Part shown: positions 41,967 through 52,804 of the stretch, piece by piece
Layout of the letters: every line of letters starts with the position of its first letter
How positions within the stretch are numbered: position 1 is the first letter of the stretch
Assembly (NCBI GenBank): GCA_030686995.1
Contig: CM060686.1
Coordinates: 73,917,757-73,981,756 of the forward strand
Length of the DNA: 64,000 nucleotides
DNA from: Artemisia argyi
Taxonomy: Eukaryota; Streptophyta; Magnoliopsida; Asterales; Asteraceae
Reading direction: 5' to 3'
Notes under the pieces: generated by a model
What the model was told of the DNA's origin: nothing
What the model saw: only the letters and a program-made list of their open reading frames with translations
Databases searched by the model: none
Position numbers and translations under genes: made by a program

Positions 41967-44900
41967 TGATGAGTGTGTAAATACTCATCATTTTTGGTCA
42001 ATCTCAACCGCAAAAATGTTTAAAAACACCCAGAAATGCATCAAAATACATAAAATATCCCAAAGATCGTGTTTTATATGTTTCAGGTGCAAAAAGATTG
42101 AAACAAATGAAAAACGAACAAAGTTTGCATAATTGGCAGTTTCAGTCCCCATCTTTCAAAACTTGACAAAATCAGTCCCTAAACATTTGTTTTGAAAGAA
42201 AAGTTAACCCAAGTCCTTTAAAAGTCAAAAGTAATAAAAAATGATCTTTGGGTGAAAAGTTTACAATTTTAGTCCCTGGAGTTTGGAATTTGGCAATTTT
42301 GGTCCTCGGGTACTTAATGTTGGAAATTAAACATCAATGGTCCTTGGGAAATTAGAGATTGGCAGGAACGACCCAAGGAATAATTTTGGCAACATTGACA
42401 GATTTACCCCCTCAAAATCAGAAAATCACCAAATTGGTCCTTGTATTTATCTAACTATAAACCATATGGACCTAATTAACTTATATAACCCAACATCCCT
42501 AAATCCAAATCTATTACCACCAGCCCATCACCACTATCACCCTTGGGCCCAAAACCAACACAAACCCAACACCCAGACCTGTTTATACGTTTTATAGTAA
42601 AACGTATCAGTTAACCAGTCAAACCACAAACCCCCATCTTCTTCCACCTCTCCTCTTTACCCAGCAGATACACCACCATACACCTTTCCCTACAACACGC
42701 AAACACCCTCCCAAGACCTCAAAAGCATACTCCACAATCACCCCCCCCCCCAATGCCTCACAAAACTATACCTACCACCTCCACATCACCAATCCACACC
42801 TCCAATTTGGGCGCCAAAATTGAGATCAATGGCTGTGATGATTGAAGACATATCCAATGGCTAGGATTTGTGCACAAGAAACACAAAAGAGTATCCAAGG
42901 CTTCCCCCTCAGAAGAAAAGCACAAAAGCAAACCAAGAAACCCTAGAAGATGTAGTATAAATAGATGATGATTGTAAGCCTCCAAGGGCAGTAGGGTTTT
43001 AAGTATTGTTTTTAATTTAAAAGTTTTCTGTGTACTCTTGATTTTTAGCAATGAAAGTCTTTTTTGAATTCTCCTTTACAAAATTGATCCAGCTTATTAC
43101 CCTGCTTAGTTTTTAATTCTACTTATTTAGTGTCTCTATCTGCTTATTATTGCCTCTTACAGCCAAATAGCATGCCTTAGTTTAGTAATTATTAGGTTAG
43201 AAAGTTTCTAAAACTTTTCTCACATTCATTGTTAGCTTTAGCTTATAAACTGCTTCTTTTCACTTTGCTTATGTCAATTGCTTTTCTGTGATTGTTAAGT
43301 GCTTTTCTAGTATTCTTAACATTAGATTATCACTTTTGAGCAAATACTTTGGCTTAAACCAAGTTTTCACAAGCTAGAACTCAAGCAGTCCAACCCTTAA
43401 GGGGTGTTTGGCACAGGTGGCATCTTGGGCCAAAATTAGTTTTGCCTAAATTATTGAACTTAGGTTAGGTTTAGATTAGTGTAGTTAGTAATTACAAAGT
43501 AGGTTTTTACACCTTTAAGTAGGTTTCAAGCATTTTAGTTAGGCTTCTAAAATCTTCAATCATAATTGTTTTGATTAGTAACTTAGGATAAATGTAGTGT
43601 AAGTCTATTGTAGTTACTGTTATTTGCTTCTAAACGATTTAATTCACCAACTCATATTTTGGTTTATAAGTTTTTCATACCAAAAATTCGTTTGTATCCA
43701 TTTAAGCATACTACATTAGCATAATATTTAGCTCAGCATAGGTTTTTCCAATCACTTTTCCAGCATAGGTTGCCTGTGCTTACTTATCCACAACCTATTA
43801 GCCTTAGCTCTATCATTAGCTTGCTTCGATTTTAGCTTAAAATTTAACTCCATCAGGCCTGGACTCCCCTGCTGTCCCAAACAGCTTCAATTAAGCAATT
43901 TTAATTTCCTTAATTTTTGCCCTGTAGCTTTGAAATTTGGTACCCCATTATTTTGGTAGCTTATCTTCATAATAGTATTTGTATTTAATTTTTAGAAAAT
44001 TTTCTTCACAGCTTTTTAGGTAGCTTAACTTGCCCATTTAGTCCCTTTGCTGCTGCAGCCCTTAGAAGTTAGTTTGTTTGGTGCTTATCTGCTTTTCCAA
44101 CTACTTATCTCTGCCCCATTAGTGCTTATTTAGGAAATTCCTAGATACCTTTGCTCTGTTTCCTTGTAGTATAGCATCTAGATAACTTATTTTGAGCCCT
44201 AACTTGCCCTCACAGATAAGTGCTTGTTGATGAGAATCAACCTTCACTAAGCTTGTTAATTTTTTCTTAGCTCAGTTTGATTAAAGTTTGTTTACTTGTT
44301 TTAATCTGATTGTTTGAGTTGATTGGTTGTGTGTTTGTCTTGGAATTAGCTTTTGTGATCATTTGCATAAGCTGCTAAGTCTCAAAACTCACTTTGGTTT
44401 TCATTTCTGACCATTTTTCCAAACCCTATAACATGCACATTTCTTGAACTTGTTGCCTATGATTTGATGATTTGGAAAGTTTGTTAGGTTGTCTTGTAAG
44501 ATCTGTGCTTGTTGTGTACTGTAGGGCTTATTTTCCTGCTTATTTTTCTCCCCAAATTGCCCTTTTGGACCAAATTCTGCTGGTGCAATCAGTATGTACA
44601 TCTGAGCTTGTTTGATTTTTAGATTCTGCTTGTTCAAACTCATAAGCCTGTTGTTTATAAGCTCATTTGTGTTGGTTAGAGATTGTATTTGTTGGCTTGT
44701 ACCTTGGCTCTAGCTTATTTGCTCAATAGCATAGCTATTAGCTTGTTTAAGACACATTTTAGCTCAAACACACCCACTGTTGGTTTATAAGCTTTGCATA
44801 AGTTTATTTCTAGCTTTTCAGAAAAGTTCCTTTTCACAAAAAATGTTCCTGTTTGATGTTCAAATCAGTTTGCAAAAGAAAAGTTAAAAAGAAAAAATAA

Positions 44901-45815
44901 AAAGAAAAAAGGTTGCAAGACAGAATCGAACCTGGGACCTCCTGTTCAAACACATAACACACATACCGTGCACTAACTACCCTAGGGTCTTTTTCAGTTT
45001 GTTTACTACACTTTTTATTTATATACTAACTTTAGTTTATTAAGCTTAGTTTACTTATTTGCTTTTTGTACTGCTTATTAATAAGCATTAGGGCCTTTTC
45101 TCATTTTTCTTAGCTCACTGTTAGTATAAAGTACTTTCAGAAAAAAAATTCATATTTTTCCAAAATAGTTTAGTATTTTGAATAATTAAATTTAGTTTAT
45201 ATAGTTTTTAATTAATAATAATTATTTAAAAAGTCTAAAAAAATATTTCTCTTTTTTCAAAATTTTCTTTTATCATTTGGTTCCTAGAAAAGTAACTTTC
45301 ATACCCGTAGGACTAGCGTAGTTTAAAATTCACGTTTCATTTTGTGCATTTACGTTTTATTAAAAGTAACTTTTACGTTTTTAAATCTAGCTTACGTTTT
45401 AAGGTTCCCTAATTCCCTATTATGATTCCCGTAGTATCTTAGGTAATTTTTAAGTTTTAATTTTCATTCCTTGTTTATATTTCTCATTTAGGTTACGTTT
45501 ACTCTATTTTTGTTCGTTAATTATTAATTCTCGTAACTTTAACGTACCACAAATCCAAATAATCTTTCACAACCAAACATACAAGGTTCTAATCTCGATC
45601 TTTTCACGAAACTTTCCATTCACACCTCGTTGGGACATGACCCGCGAAATCACTTCCCAGTCTCACAAATAAATATCACTTGCACGAGTTTACGAGGTAA
45701 TCTTTTTCCTAAAATGTTTACTTGTAATTCTCACATCTTGTTGTTTCACGATAACATTGACATCACATTTGTTGATATTTTGATAAATTGTTTTGCACAA
45801 AAACACAACGAATTA
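41967..45815 (+). repeat. 5' LTR of Athila (3849 bp)
   Basis: It begins TGATGAGTGTGTAAATACTC, part of a 24-nt hairpin. A TATA box (TATAAATA, 42956-42963) gives a U3 of about 1 kb and a very long R-U5. It contains a minus-strand tRNA-like segment (44915-44989). The last bases CGAATTA replace the CGAATCA of the 3' LTR. Confidence 0.85.
44915..44989 (-). other. tRNA-derived (SINE-like) segment inside the LTR
   Basis: On the minus strand the end of the segment reads AGGTCCCAGGTTCGATTCTG, with a B-box-like GGTTCGATTCT. About 50 bases upstream is TAGTTAGTGCACGG, which is A-box-like. A T-rich tail follows. The 3' LTR carries the same segment near 55805-55880. It looks like a fossil tRNA-derived head, not a functional tRNA; no cloverleaf is evident. 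Confidence 0.4.
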
Positions 45816-45817
45816 AA

Positions 45818-45835
45818 TGGCGCCGCTGCCGGGGA
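45818..45835 (+). promoter_or_regulatory. Athila primer binding site (tRNA-Asp type)
   Basis: TGGCGCCGCTGCCGGGGA, two bases after the 5' LTR, identical to the site of the left element. Confidence 0.9.
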
Positions 45836-46344
45836 GGCTGTGTGTCGAAAGTTTCGATAAGGTTTAGACGATTAGTCTTGTAGAACCTTCGCAAGAAGTT
45901 ACGCTTTCATAAAACTTATAAAATACCAAAAATATTTTTCTTTTGTTTATATATATGTATTATATCTATAAAAGATAAGAAAAACACAAAAAGATTTTCC
46001 CGTTTCTTTGTTTAATAATTACAACATTAAAATCTTACCACCGCAAACCAAGGCAGAACACCTACCAACTGGGGGTGTGACCATAATAAGTTCCCAAACT
46101 AAAGATCAAAACTTGCCTTTGTATCACTTGCGTTTTGGAAAACTTTTAATCGATAAGCTTACATTAAAAGGAGTCGAAACGGTATAGGGCGATCCAACGA
46201 ACTTCGTCCTAGTGAGAAATCCATTCTTTTCTCCCGCTCCTTGTACATTTATCCTTAAAGGTAAACCTTGCGTTCTTGATTATTGGTTTAAGTTCCCGTG
46301 CCGTTAAAGTGGTATTGTTTTAATTGAGTTTGTTTCTGTGGTGA

Positions 46345-48300
46345 ATGCGCACTTGTTCATCTACGTCAACAAGTCATTTGCAATCGCTTAACAACATTCC
46401 AAGAAGAAGGCGTAATCGACGACGTACCAATCCAATAGTCGAACCCGAGATTCGTACTATTCCTACCGTTATCATGGCGGCTGAGCCCACTATGAATGAG
46501 CTTCTCCAAGCACCCATCGAGGGTTAAGGAGATGCTACCATTGTTTCAGCCATCATGGCTGACAATTTTGAGCTTAAGACGAGGTTGATAAACCTAGTCA
46601 CCTCGCGTCAATTCTATGGTTTCGAAAGGGACGATCCTCAAGATCACATTCAATGGTTTAACAAAATCACATCCACCATCAAATGCAAAAACGTCCCTAA
46701 AGAGGCAATCAAACTTCTTCTTTTCCCGTTTTCCCTCGATGGGGCTGCCAAGAATTGGCTTGACAAACAACCCCCTCGATCGATTGAAACATGGGAAGAT
46801 TTGGTTAAGAAGTTCGTGAATGAATTCTTTCCTCCTTCTAAAACCACGGCCCTTAAGAATGAGATCATGAAATTCACGCAGAAATTCGATGAATCATTCA
46901 GTGAGGCATGGGACCGTTTTAAAGATATGCTTCGCAAATGTCCTCATCATGGTTTTTCCGAGTTAATGCAACTCGACACTTTCTATAATGGTGTGAGCCA
47001 AATTGATCAAGACTCTCTCAATTCCTCCGCTGGAGGTAATTTCTTGAATCGAACCACAAGGGATGCTTTAGTGATCATCGAGAATAAGTCTAAGGTCCGC
47101 ATTCCACGAAGCAAGCTGGTTATTTCTCAAGTGAATGTTGGTCCTTCTACCTCATTACCCGTGGCTCAATCTAGCACCGATGCTAGGCTTGAAAAACTCA
47201 CGAAAGCTATTCATGCTTTGGTTCTCACCAAAAATAAGAAAGTTTCTTATCAACCTGCCGAAGTCAAAAAGGTTGAAGTTTGTGTTACTTGTGGTGGTCT
47301 ACACACATATTACAATTGTACTGCCACCGATGGCAATCCATTTGAAGTTAATGCGATAGCCGGTAGTTCTAATCAAGGAGACAACCAATACCGCCCTCAA
47401 ATGGAGCCAAACTACCATGCTAACAACCAAAGTGGTCCACCCGGCTTTTCTCAACCCAATAATCCAAATCGATTCAATCAAAATCAACAACAAAGAAATC
47501 AAAATGTTCAAAACCAATTTCATGACCCTATGAATCAATTTCCAAATCAAGGGGCAATTACAATCAAGGTTTTCAAAATCAAGGAAACTTGAATAGAAAC
47601 CAAGGTTATGGTAATCAAAAAGACAATTTTCATGGTAATCAAAACCATGGAAATTTTCAAAATCAAAGTTTCAATCAAAACAACCGAGCTCAAAATTTTT
47701 CTCATCAAAACCAAGCCGCTGTTCAAACTCAATCATCATCCAATGAGTTGTTGAAACAATTCATGAAAGCTCAAGAAGAAACAAACAGGTTGTTGATCAG
47801 TCAGATTTCTGAACTAAAGAAGTCTTTAAATGATCGACCTTCGGGATCGGGAATGCTACCTAGCAACACGATCGCAAACCCGAAGGGCGATGTAAAGGCG
47901 ATCACAACACGTAGTGGTGTTTCTTATGATGGACCCGAAATTCCTACTACCTCTTCTACTTCTCCTCCAAAGGTAGTGGAACGTGAACCTGATGCGACAA
48001 AGGACAAAGTGCAAATTACTAGCCCACAAAGTACCGCACACGTTCAACCTCATGTTGTCCCAAAAACCAAATCCAAACCGGGAGTTGTTTTTGAACCCCC
48101 GGTGAATCCTGTTCAATCCAAAGCTTCAATACCTTATCCATCACGTTTAAATGATCAAAGGCTCCGTGATCAAACTAATAATCAAATGAAGAAGTTTCTT
48201 GAGATATTTCAAAAGTTACACTTCGACATTAGTTTCGCGGATGCTCTTCTCTATATGCCCAAGTTTGCTTCCACTTTCAAGAGTCTTCTAAGTAACAAAT
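46345..48300 (+). pseudogene. Athila gag (nonsense codon and frameshift)
   Basis: Translation from 46345 gives an Arg-rich N-terminus, then a TAA at 46525-46527 where Athila Gags normally continue toward the ADNFELK segment. The main part (46555-47592) has the retrotransposon-gag domain: DDPQDHIQWFNKI, LLLFPFSLDGAAKNWLD, WEDLVKKFVNEFFPPSKT, FSEAWDRFKDML. The knuckle CVTCGGLHTYYNC (CX2CX3HX4C) follows, then an Asn/Gln-rich tail. At the GGGG of 47551-47554 one base appears lost, and the tail continues in another frame (47589 on: NQN-rich, then a helix with ETNRLLISQISELKKSL). Gag would form the particle and bind RNA. Confidence 0.85.
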
Positions 48301-48655
48301 AGAAATTGTTTGAACTCACTAAAACTCGTTTGAATGAAAATTGTTCGACGGTGCTTCTAAAGAAACTTCCTGAAAAATTAGGAGACCCCGAGAAATTTCT
48401 CATTCCATGTGATTTCCAAAAGCTAGAAGAGTGCTTCGCCTTGGCCGATCTTGGCGCTAGCATAAATCTCATGCTTTTTTCTATTTGACAAAAGCTTTCA
48501 CTTCCCGAGCTTACATCAACACGAATGACTCTAGAATTAGCAACCCGAACGGTTACGGTTCCAAAGGGTATTGCTGAAGATGTCTTTGTGAAGGTTGGCA
48601 AGTTCCATTTCCCTGCCGACTTCGTAGTCGTTGATTTTGATGCCGATCCTTGAAA
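48301..48655 (+). pseudogene. Athila protease remnant
   Basis: After a TAG at 48301-48303 the frame reads [20 protein letters not shown], then the active-site region [13 protein letters not shown], where Athila proteases carry DLGAS in place of DTG/DSG. A TGA at about 48486 replaces a codon in the Trp position. At about 48653 the segment that normally contains the LILGRPF motif is missing and the frame changes. The aspartic protease is therefore destroyed twice over. Confidence 0.75.
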
Positions 48656-49905
48656 ACGGCTCGTGCATTAATCGATGTCTTCGAAGGTGAAATGACTCTT
48701 AGCGTTGGTGATGAAAAGTTGGTCATTAACATTGAAAACACTTCAAAAGACCTTCTCGACCTTGAACGAGAAGCAATTAACCAAATTGATGTCATCGATG
48801 TTGCATGCGATGAATACTTTGGAGAAGTGTTAAATGTGCAAGGATCAATTGATTCTACCATCGATGTCTTTTCCCCCTCTCTCACTCCATTTGAGGGAGG
48901 TGACTTCATTTTGGAAGAGATTGAAGCTTGTTTATCATGTGATTCTCGTGTTGATCATGATTCTATCAATCCCGAGGAAGACATACTTCTCCTTAAGAAG
49001 TTGCTTAACGATGATCCATCATCTCTTCCTCCAAAAGAACTTCATAACGAGGAAGTCAAATATGTTGAAAAAACTGATGAATTTCCTGAGGTCGAATTCA
49101 AGGACCTACCGCCTCATCTCGAGCATGCATTTTGGAGGGTGACGATAAGTTTCCCGTCATAATTGCTAAAGACTTAAATGAGGAAAACAAAGCCGCTCTC
49201 CTCAAGGTTTTAAAGTCACACAAGCGAGCCATTGCTTGGAGACTTTTCGACATCAAGGGTATCAACCTGGAATTTTGTATGCACAAAATTTTGATCGAGG
49301 ATGACTTTAAACCAGTGGTTCAACAACAACGAAGGGTGAATCCTAAAATTCACGAGGTTATCAAGCAAGAAGTCATAAAAATTCTTGATGCCGGTTTGAT
49401 TTACCCTATATCGGATAGTCCTTGGGTTAGTCCCATTCATTGTGTGCCCAAGAAGGGTGGTATTACAGTTGTTAAAAATGATGATAATGAGTTGATTCCT
49501 ACTCGATTGGTAACGGGTTGGCGTGTTTGTATTGACTATCGAAAGTTGAATGACTCCACCCGTAATGACCACTTTCCTCTACCTTTCATGGATCAAATGC
49601 TCGAAAGATTAGCGGGAAACAAATACTATTGTTTCCTTGACGGTTTTTCGGGTTATTTCCAAATTCCCATCGACCCTCAAGATCAAGAGAAAACGACTTT
49701 CACGTGTCCATATGGAACATTTGCTTATCGACTCATGCCTTTTGGCTTGTGCAATGCTCCGGGCACGTTTCAAAGATGCATGATGGCCATTTTTCACGAC
49801 ATGATCGAGAAAACAATGGAGGTCTTCATGGATGATTTTTCTGTCGTTGGGAATTCATTCGAATCATGTCTCACCAATTTAGACAAAAATGCTTCAAAGA
49901 TGTGA
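48656..49905 (+). pseudogene. Athila linker and reverse transcriptase
   Basis: The linker (48656-49140) is acidic and ends with EEDILLLKKLLNDDPSS, shared with the left element's ORF. RT runs from about 49200: IAWRLFDIKGINLEFCMHKI, GLIYPISDSPWVSPIHCVPK, WRVCIDYRKLNDSTRNDHFP, FLDGFSGYFQIPI, FGLCNAPGTFQRCM and VFMDDFSVVG, in which FMDD is the catalytic YxDD equivalent. The frame is lost at 49884-49888, where an extra A in an A run separates it from RNase H. A second break separates the linker from RT near 49140. Confidence 0.9.
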
Positions 49906-50743
49906 AGATACTAATCTTAGTCAAAATTGGGAGAAAAGTCATTTCATGGTCAAGGAAGGCATTGTCCTTGGCCATAAGATTTCTAAGAGCGGGATTGAGG
50001 TTGATAAAGCTAAAATCGATTTCATTGCTAAACTTCCTCTTCCCACAACTGTTAAAGGTGTTCGGAGTTTTCTGGGTCATGCCGGCTTCTATCGTAGATT
50101 TATTCAAGATTTCTCGAAGATAGCTAGGCCTATGACCCGACTTCTGGAAAAAGAAACTCCGTTTGTCTTTTCTGATGAGTGCATCGAAGCTTTTCAAACT
50201 CTCAAGAAAAAGCTTACCGAGGTACCAATTTTAGTTGCCCCCGATTGGGACCTACCTTTCGAACTTATGTGTGATGCAAGTGATTTTGCCATAGGTGCGG
50301 TCTTGGGGCAACGAAAAACCAAACACTTTCAGCCGATTCATTATGCAAGCAAAACCTTGACCGAAGCTCAAGCTCACTACACCACTACGGAAAAAGAGTT
50401 ATTAGCCGTGGTGTATGCGTTCGAAAAATTTCGGCCATACTTGATCTTGACTAAATGCATAGTGTACACGGATCATTCGGCTCTCAAGTATCTCTTTGCC
50501 AAAAAAGATGCAAAGCCGAGATTGCTCCGTTGGGTTCTCCTCCTACAAGAATTTGATATCATTATTAGTGATAAAAAAGAAGCCGAGAACCTCGCTGCTG
50601 ATCATCTTTCCCGATTGGAAAACCCTCATCAAAGTGCCCTTGAGAAAAAGGAAATAAATGAAACATTTCCTCTCGAGACACTTAATGTGATTTCTTGTCG
50701 TGATGATTCTAGTACCCCATGGTTTTCCGACTTTGCAAACTAG
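49889..50743 (+). pseudogene. Athila RT thumb and RNase H
   Basis: The thumb reads [20 protein letters not shown] and [13 protein letters not shown]. RNase H is well kept: [15 protein letters not shown] (first Asp), [20 protein letters not shown] (Glu), [12 protein letters not shown] (Asp) and [13 protein letters not shown] (last Asp). It ends at a TAG at 50741-50743 where polyproteins of this lineage normally read on into integrase. The stop is probably a point mutation. Confidence 0.9.
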
Positions 50744-52004
50744 CATGCGGGGAATTTCGTTGTTAAAGGGATGTCGTCCCACCAAAAGAACAAGTTTTTC
50801 AAAGATGTGAATCATTACTTTTGGGACTATACCTATTTTTTAAGATTTGTGCAGATCAAGTCATTCATAGGTGTGTTCATGGCCAAGAAGCCATGGAAAT
50901 TCTTAAGGCTTGTCATAATGGACCCACCGGGGGACATCATGGCCCGAATTACACCGCTCGAAAAGTATTTGATTCCAGTTTTTATTGGCCCACAATTTAC
51001 AATGACGCCCATGACTTAGTCAAATCTTGTGACTCGTGTCAACGTCAAGGGAAGATAACACAACGGGATGAAATGCCACAAAATGTCATCCAAGTTTGTG
51101 AAATCTTTGATGTTTGGGGCATTGACTTTATGGGGCCATTCCCGTCTTCACGAGGGAACAAGTACATACTCGTGGCCGTTGACTATTTGTTGAAATGGGT
51201 CGAAGCCAAAGCTCTCCCAACCAACGATGCCCGAGTAGTTGTAAATTTTCTAAAATCTCTCTTTTTTAAAATCTCTCTTTGCTAGGTTTGGAACTCCCCG
51301 TGCTATCATTAGTGATCGCGGTACTCACTTTTGAAACGACCAATTTGCAAAAGTCATGCTCAAGTATGGTGTCACTCACCGAATTGCTACCGCGTATCAC
51401 CCACAAACTAGTGGGCAAGTGGAGGTTTGGTTTAAAAAGAATTCTTGAAAGGACCGTAGGCGAAAACCGTGCCTCTTGGTCAGACAAGTTAGATGACGCT
51501 CTATGGGCTTTTCGCACGCCTTATAAAACACCCATCGGGTGTACCCCTTATAAGCTTGTGTATGGGAAAGCATGTCATCTACCGATCGAGCTCGAGCATA
51601 AAGCTTATTGGGCCTTGAAGAAAGCTAACTTCGATCTTAAGTCTGCGGGTGATCATAGGAAAGGTCAACTCAATGAACTTCGTGATCAACCTTATGAAAA
51701 CTCTTTGATCTACAAAGAGAAAACAAAGAAGATCCACGACTCGAAAATCAAGAACCGCGTTTTCAACGTTGGTGACCGAGTCCTTCTTTTTAACTCTAGA
51801 TTGAAGATATTTTCGGGTAAGCTCAAAACCCGCTGGACTGGACCATTCACCGTTGCCAAAGTTTTTCCTTATGGTACCGTCGAGTTATTTCAAAATGACG
51901 GTCCAAATTTCAAAGTGAATGGGCATCGGTTGAAGCATTATTTTGGAGGGGACATACCACCCATGGTTGTCCCGGACCTCCAAATTTTCCCCATGGACCA
52001 ATGA
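50744..52004 (+). pseudogene. Athila integrase
   Basis: The zinc domain is in the 50821-51285 frame: [20 protein letters not shown] (His pair) and [10 protein letters not shown] (Cys pair). The core starts with [18 protein letters not shown] (first Asp). At about 51255 a short repeated TCTCTCTTT tract breaks the frame. SDRGTHF (second Asp) follows in another register with a nonsense codon, then [11 protein letters not shown] (Glu). The C-terminal part is open again (LDDALWAFRTPYKTPIG, VYGKACHLPIELEHKAYWAL, KLKTRWTGPFTVAKVFPYG) to the stop at 52002-52004. No chromodomain is present. Confidence 0.9.
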
Positions 52005-52347
52005 ATGTGGGGTCGAGTCAAGCTAGCGACTCGGTAAACAAAAACAATAGCACAACATGGGTTTTCACCCATCTTTTCTAAAAACTTAGTGTGGGGGAGT
52101 ACCCACACTCAAAAAAAAAAAAAGTTTTCCCACACTTGCCCAAATCTAAACTTTTTACATTCCAAATTGTCGGCATAAAAGCCGGTACTTTGAATATTGA
52201 GGGCAATATTCACTTCTAAGTGTGGTGGGGGGGGGGGGGGGGGGGTAAATTCTGGCGAATTTAATCACTTTTGTGCCATAATACTCCCGTTTTGGCCAAA
52301 AAAAATTTTTAGTGGAAGTGCTTTGCACTTACACAACAAAAGGTTAT

Positions 52348-52733
52348 CAGTCCACCACGTCTAACATAAGGACTGGCTAATCCAAGAGCAAACGACTCTT
52401 GGTAAAGATATCTCAAATCCGTTTATGGTTGGCAATTTTCCAAAAATTGTATGGTGTTCAACTCACCATATCTTTGATAAGTAAAGAGTTGGCTAGCCCG
52501 CAAGGTTATGGCTTGCGGTAAAGGCAGTGGAAAACCATAATTGGTAATAAACTCACCAAATGATGATTGTATTCCATCAAAGAGTTGGCTAGTCCAAGAG
52601 CAAACGGCTATTGGTAAAGACAAATCAAAACCGTTGACAGCTTAAGGTTTGCTCAAAATCATATGGTTATCAGTGTACCATGGTTCTTACTTGAACTGAA
52701 ACATTTGGCTACTCCAGAAGTACTGGCTTTTGG
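52348..52733 (+). repeat. Four tandem two-helix RNA-like motifs with covarying stems
   Basis: Each unit has an outer helix P1, then GGCTA-like bases, then a 7-bp hairpin P2 with a 6-7 nt loop, then TAAAG. P2 stems: CCAAGAG/CTCTTGG (52382-52402), CCGCAAG/CTTGCGG (52498-52518), CCAAGAG/CTATTGG (52594-52614, one mismatch) and CCAGAAG/CTTTTGG (52714-52733, one wobble). P1 stems: CAGTCC/GGACTG (52348 and 52370), CAACTC/GAGTTG (52459 and 52486), AACTC/GAGTT (52550 and 52582) and CAGTGT/ACATTTG (52671 and 52701, one bulge). Units are spaced 116, 96 and 120 bp. Sequence changes on both sides keep the pairing. I do not recognise this motif. Confidence 0.75.
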
Positions 52734-52768
52734 TAAAGAGACTTCAAATCCATTAATTTTCATAAAAG

Positions 52769-52787
52769 ATTGCTAGGGACTAGCAAT
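52769..52787 (+). repeat. Perfect 8-bp hairpin next to the polypurine tract
   Basis: ATTGCTAG, GGA loop, CTAGCAAT. It lies just before the polypurine tract and 3' LTR. Confidence 0.8.
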
Positions 52788-52804
52788 GGTTTAGTGTGGG
52801 GGAT

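Larger units (their letters stand above)
52005..52804 (+). other. Athila 3' untranslated region with polypurine-like copies
   Basis: No env frame. AGTGTGGGGGA, the tract next to the 3' LTR (about 52792-52803), occurs earlier near 52088 and in altered form near 52220, where it runs into 19 consecutive G (52227-52245). The first copy can pair with a downstream CCCACACT. The hairpin array at 52348-52733 and a terminal hairpin at 52769-52787 occupy the rest. Confidence 0.7.

Noticed and set aside
41967..41990. Hammerhead-like GATGA at the LTR start, considered as a ribozyme
   Set aside because: The required GAAA and cleavage-site elements are missing. It is a simple hairpin.
42758..43051. Minus-strand frame in Athila LTR, repeated at 53608-53835
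   Set aside because: It crosses the LTR TATA box and leader on the opposite strand and is a shadow of LTR identity.
44915..44989. Functional tRNA gene on the minus strand
   Set aside because: Only box-like words are present. I cannot fold acceptor and anticodon arms, and it sits inside an LTR.
47299..47732. Leu/Ile-rich minus-strand frames
   Set aside because: They are antisense to the Asn/Gln-rich tail of Athila gag. Complement codons give Leu and Ile.
52005..52804. Env-like gene after Athila pol
   Set aside because: Some Athila elements carry one, but no frame above 70 codons with a plausible sequence exists here.
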